From positions 1 to 30,401 of the forward strand of contig NZ_JOIY01000067.1 of NCBI RefSeq assembly GCF_000720185.1: a DNA stretch of 30,401 bases, given 5' to 3'. Below, in pieces: positions 23,976 to 30,401 of the stretch. Positions within the stretch are counted from its first letter, which is position 1. Each line of letters starts with the position of its first letter. Source of the DNA: Streptomyces sp. NRRL S-340 (GTDB lineage Bacteria > Actinomycetota > Actinomycetes > Streptomycetales > Streptomycetaceae). The notes below the pieces were generated by a model. That model did not search any database, had not been told where the DNA came from, and worked only from the letters and a program-made list of their open reading frames with translations. The position numbers and the translations under genes are program-made.

Positions 23976-25286
23976 TCAGGAGGAGCCGACGAACAGGACC
24001 ATCAGGAGCCAGACCACGGGAGCGGTCGGCAGCAGGGAGTCCAGGCGGTCCATGATGCCGCCGTGACCGGGGAGCAGGGTCCCCATGTCCTTGATGCCCA
24101 GGTCCCGCTTGATCATGGACTCGCCGAGGTCGCCGAGGGTGGCGCTGGCGGCCACCGCGAGGCCGAGGAACAGGCCCTGCCACCAGGCTCCGTCGTCGAT
24201 CAGGAACTGCATGCACAGGGCGCCGGCCGCCATGGCGAAGGCGACCGCCCCCACCAGGCCCTCGCGGGTCTTGCCGGGGCTGATGCGCGGGGCGAGCTTG
24301 TGCCTGCCGAAGCGCCAGCCGACGGCATAGGCGCCGGTGTCGCTGACCACGGTGAGGATGAGGAAGGTCAGGACCCGGTACGGCCCGTCGGGCGCGGTGA
24401 GCAGCATCGCCACGAAGGTGGCCAGGAACGGCACGTAGAACGCGGCGAAGACGCCCGCCGTGACGTCCTTGAGGTAGCCCTCCGGCGGCTGGGTCATCCG
24501 CCAGACCAGGACCGCGAGCGCCGTCAGCGCCATCGCCACCCAGGCGCCCTCGGCGTCCCGGACGTATCCGGCGACCACCATCGCGGCGCCGCCGACCGCG
24601 AGCGGCACCAGCGGCGCCTTGATGTCCTTGCGTTCCTGCAGCCGGGAGGTCAGCTCCCACAGGCCGACCACGACCGCGACCGCGATGACGCCCACGAACA
24701 CGGCCTTGACCACGAACAGCGACGCGATGATCACCACGCCGAGCCCGAGACCGACGCCTATGGCGGCGCCCAGGTCCCGTCCCGCGCTCTTCTTCTGCGG
24801 TGCCTGCGGGGCGGGCGCCGGCTGCGGGGCGTCGGACATGGGCTCCGGATTCTGCGGCGCCGACCCGTGGGCGGGCGGCGTCCGCGGCGTGTCGTAGGGC
24901 CGCGGCTGCGGCGCCTCGTACGGCTGCGGATGCGACTGCGGCATGTCGTACGACTGCGGGTGCGCCCGCGGCTGCGGACGCGCGGGATCCTGCGGCTGCG
25001 CGGGGTCCTGCGGCTGTGGCCCCGCAAGGCCGTAGGGCTGCGGCCGGGGCGGCTCATCACGGAACGGGGAGCCGCCGGTGTACGCGGCTCCCCGGTCGTC
25101 CTCCTGGTTTCCGCCGCGGGCGGGCACCTCGGGCACGATGGGCATGGGGCGGGTCTGCTGGGCGCCCGGCGCATCGTACGCGGGGCCCGCGGGGGTCGTG
25201 CCCGGGACGGGTCCCGGGGCGGGTGACCCCTCGGCGGGCCCCCAGTACCCGGCTTGCTGCGGCGCTCCCCAGGAAGAGTCGTTCAT
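23976..25286 (-). CDS. cdsA: Phosphatidate cytidylyltransferase (CDP-diglyceride synthase)
   Basis: This 436-aa membrane enzyme makes CDP-diacylglycerol from phosphatidate and CTP, the branch point of phospholipid synthesis. Multiple TM segments begin near residue 170, and the C-terminus has the family signature SATLGDLGESMIKRDLGIKD followed by LLPGHGGIMDRLDS. The first ~165 residues are a soluble Pro/Gln/Tyr-rich extension with repeated PQ..PY.. units (QPQDPAQPQDPARPQPR, PQSHPQPYEAPQPRPY); the E. coli enzyme has no such part, though similar extensions occur in streptomycetes. Start ATG 25286 overlaps the frr stop by one base, so the two genes are coupled. The strong hairpin at 23902 ends the unit. 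Confidence 0.95.
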   Translation of the reverse strand: MNDSSWGAPQQAGYWGPAEGSPAPGPVPGTTPAGPAYDAPGAQQTRPMPIVPEVPARGGNQEDDRGAAYTGGSPFRDEPPRPQPYGLAGPQPQDPAQPQDPARPQPRAHPQSYDMPQSHPQPYEAPQPRPYDTPRTPPAHGSAPQNPEPMSDAPQPAPAPQAPQKKSAGRDLGAAIGVGLGLGVVIIASLFVVKAVFVGVIAVAVVVGLWELTSRLQERKDIKAPLVPLAVGGAAMVVAGYVRDAEGAWVAMALTALAVLVWRMTQPPEGYLKDVTAGVFAAFYVPFLATFVAMLLTAPDGPYRVLTFLILTVVSDTGAYAVGWRFGRHKLAPRISPGKTREGLVGAVAFAMAAGALCMQFLIDDGAWWQGLFLGLAVAASATLGDLGESMIKRDLGIKDMGTLLPGHGGIMDRLDSLLPTAPVVWLLMVLFVGSS

Positions 25287-25843
25287 CAGACCTCGAGCAG
25301 CTCAGCTTCCTTGTGCTTGAGCAGCTCGTCCACCTGCGCGACGTACTTCGCGGTGGTGTCGTCGAGCTCCTTCTCCGCACGACGGCCCTCGTCCTCGCCG
25401 ACCTCGCCGTCCTTGATCAGCTTGTCGATGGCGTCCTTGGCCTTGCGGCGCACCGAACGGATGGACACCTTGGCGTCCTCGCCCTTGCTCTTGGCCACCT
25501 TGATGTACTCGCGGCGGCGCTCCTCGGTCAGCTCGGGGAACACCACACGGATGATGTTGCCGTCGTTGCTCGGGTTGACGCCCAGGTCGGAGTCGCGGAT
25601 CGCCTGCTCGATGTTGCGCAGCGCGCTCTTGTCGAACGGGGTCACGACGGCCATGCGCGGCTCCGGCACGGAGAACGAGGCCAGCTGGTTGATCGGCGTC
25701 GGCGCACCGTAGTAGTCGGCCACGATCTTGTTGAACATCGCCGGGTGCGCACGGCCGGTGCGGATCGCGGCGAAGTCCTCCTTGGCGACCACGACGGCCT
25801 TCTCCATCTTCTCCTCGGCCTCGAGGAGGGTCTCTTCGATCAC
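25286..25843 (-). CDS. frr: Ribosome recycling factor
   Basis: This 185-aa protein has the standard RRF length and motifs: [51 protein letters not shown], and [20 protein letters not shown] with VRRKAKD. RRF splits post-termination ribosomes together with EF-G. The start is the second of two adjacent GTG codons (25843), giving [12 protein letters not shown], with AGGAG six bases before it; the first GTG is too close to that SD. The stop overlaps cdsA. It follows pyrH with a 190-bp gap, in the conserved bacterial order rpsB-tsf-pyrH-frr-cdsA. Confidence 0.96.
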   Translation of the reverse strand: MIEETLLEAEEKMEKAVVVAKEDFAAIRTGRAHPAMFNKIVADYYGAPTPINQLASFSVPEPRMAVVTPFDKSALRNIEQAIRDSDLGVNPSNDGNIIRVVFPELTEERRREYIKVAKSKGEDAKVSIRSVRRKAKDAIDKLIKDGEVGEDEGRRAEKELDDTTAKYVAQVDELLKHKEAELLEV

Positions 25844-25963
25844 CACTTGCTCCTGCGTGTCTTGAGTAGGCCCGGCTGCGGTTCCCGGTGGGGGCCGTCG
25901 GCCGGCTGCGTCGCGTCTTCTTCCTGCACGGTTCCCGACCGGCAGGACATTGTCCATCCCCCG

Positions 25964-25993
25964 GTCCGGGTCCGTCCCGTCCGTCCCCCGGAC
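25964..25993 (-). terminator. Possible hairpin between pyrH and frr
   Basis: GTCCGGG (25964-25970) pairs with CCCGGAC (25987-25993) around a 16-nt loop in the 190-bp gap between pyrH and frr. It is shorter than the other hairpins in this block; it may be a weak terminator or part of the frr leader. Confidence 0.35.
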
Positions 25994-26033
25994 AGGTGGC
26001 TTCCCGGTGGCCGGCGGCCCCGGGGGGTGCCGG

Positions 26034-26807
<774 letters not shown>

Positions 26808-26820
26808 TTACGTGGTACAC

Positions 26821-26877
26821 ATGCGAAGAAGGCCATTGCCGGTGGGGCGTTCGCATCCCATGCAGCGGCAATGGCCT
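26821..26877 (-). terminator. Interleaved inverted repeats between tsf and pyrH
   Basis: AGGCCATTGCCG (26830-26841) pairs perfectly with CGGCAATGGCCT (26866-26877), and ATGCGAA (26821-26827) pairs perfectly with TTCGCAT (26850-26856). The two stems interleave, so they can form only as alternatives or as a pseudoknot. The structure lies 29-85 bp upstream of the pyrH ATG. The 12-bp stem can be the tsf terminator; the alternative pairing suggests a regulated leader for pyrH. Confidence 0.65.
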
Positions 26878-26996
26878 CCTCGTCAGATCTGCTGTCGTCC
26901 GTCACGCGCGGCCGCGTGCCGGCATACGCGCGCGACGTGGACGACTGCTGTCGACCCTATCCGGGCCGAGCGTCCGTCGCGGTACGGACTTGAGAC

Positions 26997-27833
26997 TCAG
27001 ATGCCGACCTTGATGCGCGTGAAGCGCTTCAGGGTGACACCGGCCTCGTCCAGGACCTTCTGGACGGACTTCTTGTTGTCCAGGGCGTAGGGCTGGCCGA
27101 GCAGCGTGGCGTCCTTGAAGAAGCCGTTCAGACGACCCTCGACGATCTTGGCGATCGCGGCCTCGGGCTTGCCCTCGGCGCGGGTGGTCTCCTCGGCGAT
27201 GCGGCGCTCGGACTCGACGACCTCGGCCGGCACGTCCTCCTTGGAGAGGTACTTCGGCGCGAAGGCGGCGATGTGCTGGGCGACGCCCTTGGCGATCTCG
27301 GCGTTCGGCTTGTCCAGCTCGACGAGGACACCGATCTGCGGGGGCAGGTCGGGCATCGTGCGGTGCATGTACGCGGTCACGTAGCCGTCGGAGAACTGCG
27401 CGAAGCGGTCCAGGACGATCTTCTCGCCGAGGTTGGCGTTGGCCTCGTCCACGAACGCCTGGACGGTCTTGCCGGCCTCGATCTCGGAGGCGAGCAGGGC
27501 CTCCAGGTCGGCCGGGGAGGTCTTGGCGACGTGCTCGGCGATGGCGTTGGCCACGCCCTGGAACTTCTCGCCCTTGGCGACGAAGTCCGTCTCGCACTTC
27601 AGCTCGACGAGAACACCGGAGGAGTTGTCGTCGGCGAGGATCGAGACCACGGCACCGTTCTCCGCGGAACGGCCCTCGCGCTTGGCGACGCCCTTCTGGC
27701 CCTTGATGCGCAGCGCCTCGACGGCCTTCTCGACGTTGCCCTCGGCCTCGTCCAGCGCCTTCTTGCAGTCCATCATGCCGGCGCCCGTGAGCTCACGGAG
27801 CTTCTTGACGTCGGCGGCGGTGTAGTTCGCCAT
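26997..27833 (-). CDS. tsf: Translation elongation factor EF-Ts
   Basis: This 278-aa protein recycles EF-Tu by GDP/GTP exchange. The N-terminal module reads MANYTAADVKKLRELTGAG followed by MMDCKKALDEAEGNVEKA, and the core has the EF-Tu contact motif TDFVAKGEKF. Later parts (PEAAIAKIVEGRLNGFFKD, ATLLGQPYALD) are also typical. Start ATG 27833 is fixed by the family N-terminus; GAGAAAGA lies about 12 nt upstream as a weak SD. It follows rpsB with 170 bp in between holding two strong hairpins, so tsf probably depends partly on read-through and partly on its own promoter. Confidence 0.97.
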   Translation of the reverse strand: MANYTAADVKKLRELTGAGMMDCKKALDEAEGNVEKAVEALRIKGQKGVAKREGRSAENGAVVSILADDNSSGVLVELKCETDFVAKGEKFQGVANAIAEHVAKTSPADLEALLASEIEAGKTVQAFVDEANANLGEKIVLDRFAQFSDGYVTAYMHRTMPDLPPQIGVLVELDKPNAEIAKGVAQHIAAFAPKYLSKEDVPAEVVESERRIAEETTRAEGKPEAAIAKIVEGRLNGFFKDATLLGQPYALDNKKSVQKVLDEAGVTLKRFTRIKVGI

Positions 27834-27883
27834 GAGTCTGTGAATCTTTCTCGAAGTCTGGAAGATCGGAGATCAGGGGGTCT

Positions 27884-27923
27884 GCGGGCCCCGCCGCCTG
27901 TGGAGCAGGGGGGCGGGGCCCGC
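27884..27923 (-). terminator. Second hairpin in the rpsB-tsf gap
   Basis: A perfect 12-bp stem GCGGGCCCCGCC/GGCGGGGCCCGC with a 16-nt loop, 50 bp upstream of the tsf start. It may be a back-up terminator or an attenuator lowering tsf relative to rpsB. Confidence 0.6.
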
Positions 27924-27948
27924 TGACACACCGCTGAGCTACGGGTGA

Positions 27949-27984
27949 ACGGCGGGAGCGGACTTCATGCGCCGCTCCCGCCGT
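27949..27984 (-). terminator. First hairpin after rpsB
   Basis: A perfect 13-bp stem ACGGCGGGAGCGG/CCGCTCCCGCCGT with a 10-nt loop starts 19 bp after the rpsB stop. It is a typical Streptomyces terminator hairpin without U-tract. Confidence 0.75.
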
Positions 27985-28003
27985 CAACACGGACGCTGAC
28001 GGG

Positions 28004-28921
28004 TCAGGCCTGCTGCTCGCCCTCGGCGGCCGGGGCCTCGGCGGCAGCGGGAGCCTCGGCGGCAGCCGGAGCCTCGGCGGCCTCAGTCTCGGCTGCGGGG
28101 GCCTCGGCGGTCTCAGCCTCGGCCGGCTTCTCGGCCTCGTCGGCCTTCTTCTCGCCCTCGAGCAGGTCGCGCTCCCACTCGGCGAGCGGCTCGCCCGCGG
28201 CCTTCTCGCCCTTGTCGCCGGTGGCGACGCGCGAGCGGCTGATGAGGCCCTCGGCGACGGCGTCGGCGATCACGCGGGTGAGCAGGGTGACGGAGCGGAT
28301 CGCGTCGTCGTTGCCCGGGATCTTGTAGTCGACCTCGTCGGGGTCGCAGTTGGTGTCGAGGATCGCGACGACCGGGATGTTGAGCTTGCGCGCCTCACCG
28401 ACGGCGATGTGCTCCTTCTTGGTGTCCACGATCCAGACGGCGCTGGGCACCTTCTGCATCTCGCGGATACCGCCGAGGGTCTTCTCCAGCTTGGCCTTCT
28501 CGCGGGAGAGGACCAGCAGCTCCTTCTTGGTGAGGCCGGAGGCGGCCACGTCCTCGAAGTCGATCTGCTCGAGCTCCTTCAGGCGCTGCAGGCGCTTGTA
28601 GACGGTCGAGAAGTTGGTGAGCATGCCGCCCAGCCAGCGCTGGTTGACGTAGGGCATGCCGACGCGGGTGGCCTGCTCGGCGATGGCCTCCTGCGCCTGC
28701 TTCTTCGTGCCGACGAACATGACCGTGCCGCCGTGGGCGACGGTCTCCTTGACGAACTCGTAGGCGCGGTCGATGTACGACAGCGACTGGAGCAGGTCGA
28801 TGATGTAGATGCCGTTGCGCTCGGTGAAGATGAAGCGCTTCATCTTCGGGTTCCAGCGACGGGTCTGGTGACCGAAGTGGACGCCGCTCTCCAGCAGCTC
28901 CCGCATCGTGACGACGGCCAT
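28004..28921 (-). CDS. rpsB: 30S ribosomal protein S2
   Basis: This 305-aa protein has all S2 landmarks: [69 protein letters not shown] and [14 protein letters not shown] with [14 protein letters not shown]. The final ~55 residues are an acidic Ala/Glu/Pro tail with repeated [15 protein letters not shown] units that go beyond the E. coli protein; such tails are common in actinobacterial S2. Start ATG 28921 is preceded by AAGGAGAG. The frame is open upstream but that part reads through the leader. Downstream come two terminator-like hairpins and then tsf. Confidence 0.97.
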   Translation of the reverse strand: MAVVTMRELLESGVHFGHQTRRWNPKMKRFIFTERNGIYIIDLLQSLSYIDRAYEFVKETVAHGGTVMFVGTKKQAQEAIAEQATRVGMPYVNQRWLGGMLTNFSTVYKRLQRLKELEQIDFEDVAASGLTKKELLVLSREKAKLEKTLGGIREMQKVPSAVWIVDTKKEHIAVGEARKLNIPVVAILDTNCDPDEVDYKIPGNDDAIRSVTLLTRVIADAVAEGLISRSRVATGDKGEKAAGEPLAEWERDLLEGEKKADEAEKPAEAETAEAPAAETEAAEAPAAAEAPAAAEAPAAEGEQQA

Positions 28922-29064
28922 GGCCGTACTCTCCTTGAGTTTCTCGGTTGTGCCGCGGGGGCCGGACGGCTCCCGCGCCTGACGCCCGCTGCGCGCCGTG
29001 CCACGAAGGACCGAGGGGCGCTGACACCGACCGTTGCCGGTCTGTGCGTCGGGGCGTGCGAAGT

Positions 29065-29098
29065 CGACCCGGTGACCCGGGTCGCCACCAGAAGTGTA
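29065..29098 (-). promoter_or_regulatory. rpsB: Candidate rpsB promoter -10 and 5'-end hairpin
   Basis: On the minus strand TACACT (29098-29093) is a good -10 hexamer, though no good -35 is present. A perfect 8-bp stem with loop (CGACCCGG, 4-nt loop, CCGGGTCG; 29065-29084) begins a few bases after the expected start point, so it would sit at the very 5' end of the rpsB mRNA with a leader of about 165 nt. Confidence 0.45.
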
Positions 29099-29127
29099 CG
29101 GGACCCGGGAGGTGCCGGGTGACGCCG

Positions 29128-29154
29128 CTGTCCACAACCGGTGAGTTGTCCACA
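29128..29154 (+). promoter_or_regulatory. Two DnaA-box-like sites
   Basis: CTGTCCACA (29128-29136) and TTGTCCACA (29146-29154) lie in the same orientation 18 bp apart between rpsB and the divergent peptidase gene. The second equals the Streptomyces DnaA box consensus; the first differs by one base. Binding in vivo is not shown by the sequence. Confidence 0.45.
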
Positions 29155-29194
29155 GGTTCCGGCCGGTCCGGGCGGGATGCGGGAGCGTGGACGC

Positions 29195-29971
29195 ATGTCT
29201 CGGATGCGTGCGGTGCGATGGAAGAGCGGGTGGGCGGGCCGGTGGAAGAGCGGGTGGGTGAGCGGGGGGCTCGGGCTGCTCCTGGCGGTCGCCGTGACCC
29301 CGGCGGTTCCGGCCTCGGCCCCGGTGGCGGCGCCGGCGTGGGCGGGCCGGGCTCGACCGGCGGCGTGGGCGGGCGGGGGCCGTCCGGTACCCGCGACGGA
29401 CGGGGCCGGGCCGGCTCCCCCGGCGGACCGGGCCGTCCCGGCGCCGGCGGGAAGCGGGCCGGTCCCGGCCGCGGGTCGGCAACGGGCGGCGGGAAGCGCG
29501 CCCGTACCGGCGGTCGGCCGGGCGTGGCCGGTGGGGTCGCGCCCGGCGGTCCTGCGGGGCTGGGAGCCACCGGCGACGCCGTACGGCCCCGGGCATCGGG
29601 GCGTGGACCTGAGTGCGGCGCCGGGCACCCCGGTACGGGCGGTGGCGGCGGGACGCGTGTCCTTCGCGGGGGCCGTGGCAGGACGGGGCGTGGTGTCGGT
29701 CGAGTTGTCGGGGACGGGCGCCCCGCCGCTGCGGACGACGTACGAACCGGTGCGGGCGTCGGTGACGGAAGGCACCCGGGTGGCGCCCGGCCAGGTCATC
29801 GGCACCGTGGATGCCTCGGGGCGGGGCTCCCACTGCGCGAGTGACTGCCTGCACTGGGGCCTGCTGCGAGGGGAGACCTACCTGAACCCCCTGCTCCTGC
29901 TGCCTCCCTGGCTGCTGAACGCCGGCCCGCCGCGCCTGCTCCCCGTCCTGGGCGTGCCCCCGCCGGCATAG
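29195..29971 (+). CDS. Secreted M23-type (LytM-like) peptidase family protein
   Basis: This 258-aa protein has an N-terminal signal region (basic start, then [19 protein letters not shown]), a long Ala/Pro/Gly linker and a C-terminal LytM domain from ~residue 125. The zinc motif H134-xxx-D138 ([14 protein letters not shown]) is present; the later HxH site reads C218-L-H220-W-G, so the zinc His is kept but the catalytic His is Cys, a variant I recall from other streptomycete members. Hydrolysis of peptidoglycan cross-links is therefore uncertain. Start ATG 29195 has GGAG 9 nt before it; GTG 29141 and ATG 29177 are alternatives. A 24-bp tandem duplication at 29219-29266 repeats residues RWKSGW. 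It is divergent from rpsB, as in S. coelicolor. Confidence 0.82.
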   Translation: MSRMRAVRWKSGWAGRWKSGWVSGGLGLLLAVAVTPAVPASAPVAAPAWAGRARPAAWAGGGRPVPATDGAGPAPPADRAVPAPAGSGPVPAAGRQRAAGSAPVPAVGRAWPVGSRPAVLRGWEPPATPYGPGHRGVDLSAAPGTPVRAVAAGRVSFAGAVAGRGVVSVELSGTGAPPLRTTYEPVRASVTEGTRVAPGQVIGTVDASGRGSHCASDCLHWGLLRGETYLNPLLLLPPWLLNAGPPRLLPVLGVPPPA

Positions 29972-30009
29972 CCGGGAGGGGGCGTGCTCCCGCCGGCATA
30001 GCCGGGAGA
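29950..30009 (+). repeat. 30-bp tandem duplication at the end of the peptidase gene
   Basis: GGGCGTGCCCCCGCCGGCAT... (29950-29979) is followed at once by a second copy (29980-30009) with two differences. Each copy contains CCGGC-ATA-GCCGG, a small hairpin, and the first contains the peptidase stop codon. The two hairpins may serve as the terminator. Confidence 0.8.
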
Positions 30010-30082
30010 GCGCGGCGAGGCGCCTGAGGGCGGGAGCGGACGGGAGTCGTGGCGTGCCGCGGGGGGGGCACGGTGCAGGGAA

Positions 30083-30334
30083 CCGCACGGCAGGGGCGGC
30101 ACGGCGTGGGGAGCCGCACGACGAGGGCGGCACGGCGTGGGGAGCCGCACGACGGGGGCGACACGGCGCGGGTGCGGCGCGGCGCGGGGAGCCGCACGGC
30201 GCGGGTGCGGCGCGGGGTAGCCGCACGTCAGAGGTGGTCGGCGCGGGGAGCGGAACGTCAGGGGTGGTCGGCGCGGGGAAGCCGCACGTCAGGGTGGTCG
30301 GTGCGGGGAGCCGCACGGCGGGGGGAGCCACACG
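30083..30334. repeat. Degenerate ~30-bp-period repeats
   Basis: The core CCGCACG preceded by CGGGGAG recurs at 30083, 30114, 30145, 30192, 30221, 30251 (as CGGAACG), 30282, 30311 and 30328 (as CCACACG), with steps mostly of 29-31 bp. Copies near 30221-30290 also share GTCAGGGGTGGTCGG. Frames are open through it on both strands, but the translations are low complexity and the adapter cuts them, so I do not call a gene. The 380 bp from 29972 to 30351 hold only these repeats. Confidence 0.7.
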
Positions 30335-30351
30335 GCGCGTGGGGCACGGAG

Positions 30352-30401
30352 CTGTCTCTTATACACATCTGACGCTGCCGACGACTCCTTACGTGTAGAT
30401 C
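30352..30401 (+). other. Illumina Nextera adapter (assembly artefact)
   Basis: The 19-bp transposase mosaic end CTGTCTCTTATACACATCT (30352-30370) is followed by GACGCTGCCGACGA (read-1 side adapter), an 8-nt index CTCCTTAC (the reverse complement of i5 index 505) and GTGTAGATC from the P5 oligo. This is synthetic sequence read through from a short library fragment. Genome sequence ends at 30351. Confidence 0.98.

Noticed and set aside
29128..29154. Replication origin
   Set aside because: Only two DnaA-like boxes and no dnaA/dnaN neighbours; a streptomycete oriC carries many boxes.
28922..30331. Upstream extension of rpsB frame through the leader, peptidase gene and repeats
   Set aside because: S2 proteins start at [10 protein letters not shown]; the extension is antisense to the peptidase and low complexity.
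30083..30334. CRISPR array
   Set aside because: Repeat cores are only about 7-16 bp, degenerate, with no distinct spacers and no cas genes; it is a degenerate tandem repeat.
30049..30398. Open frames across the terminal repeats, two of about 110 codons
   Set aside because: They read into the Nextera adapter and consist of repeated Arg/Gly/His words.

Overview
The window is a high-GC actinobacterial chromosome segment, almost certainly Streptomyces. Evidence is the very high GC with GC-rich third codon positions, frequent GTG starts, and the order rpsB-tsf-pyrH-frr-cdsA ... rlmN ... thiamine ABC ... polyamine genes, which matches the S. coelicolor SCO5624-SCO5658 neighbourhood as I recall it. 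It is the end of a short-read contig: the last 50 bases (30352-30401) are an Illumina Nextera adapter, not genome.

Left part (1-8208, + strand): the baseplate half of a phage-tail-like contractile injection system (CIS/eCIS). In order it holds the C-terminus of an unrecognised protein, a gp19-type tube protein, a LysM tube/baseplate adaptor, a gp27/gp5 (VgrG-like) spike, a 26-codon overlapping ORF, a gp25 wedge protein, a large gpJ-type baseplate protein, a tail protein I-like protein, and a long membrane protein with two zinc ribbons, a disordered linker, one transmembrane helix and a discoidin-like C-terminal domain. From the LysM gene onward the stop and start codons overlap by 1-4 nt. Sheath, main tube, tape measure and AAA+ ATPase must lie upstream, outside the window. 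No PAAR tip gene is visible.

Middle (8297-13338): a polyamine catabolism cassette. A Tat-type polyamine-binding lipoprotein and a gamma-aminobutyraldehyde dehydrogenase lie on the minus strand. They diverge from an Lrp/AsnC regulator overlapping a class III putrescine-type aminotransferase. The expected route is putrescine to 4-aminobutanal to GABA, with the regulator controlling the shared 186-bp promoter region. Next (13603-17499, +) come an ABC ATPase with degenerate motifs and its FtsX-like permease, a VOC protein, and a LOG-family nucleotide-processing protein.

Right part (17609-23432, -): thiBPQ, a thiamine ABC importer, preceded by a clear TPP riboswitch with a strong hairpin in its expression platform; then rlmN and a cytidine deaminase-like gene. 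From 23710 to 28921 (-) runs the translation and lipid housekeeping block: a 58-aa Cys-pair protein, cdsA with a long Pro/Gln-rich N-terminus, frr, pyrH, tsf and rpsB, with several strong hairpins between genes. Divergent from rpsB is a secreted M23 peptidase-like gene, separated from it by two DnaA-box-like sites. The final 380 bp hold ~30-bp-period degenerate repeats that run into the adapter.

Start codons are my choices from SD sequence and family knowledge. No database search was run.
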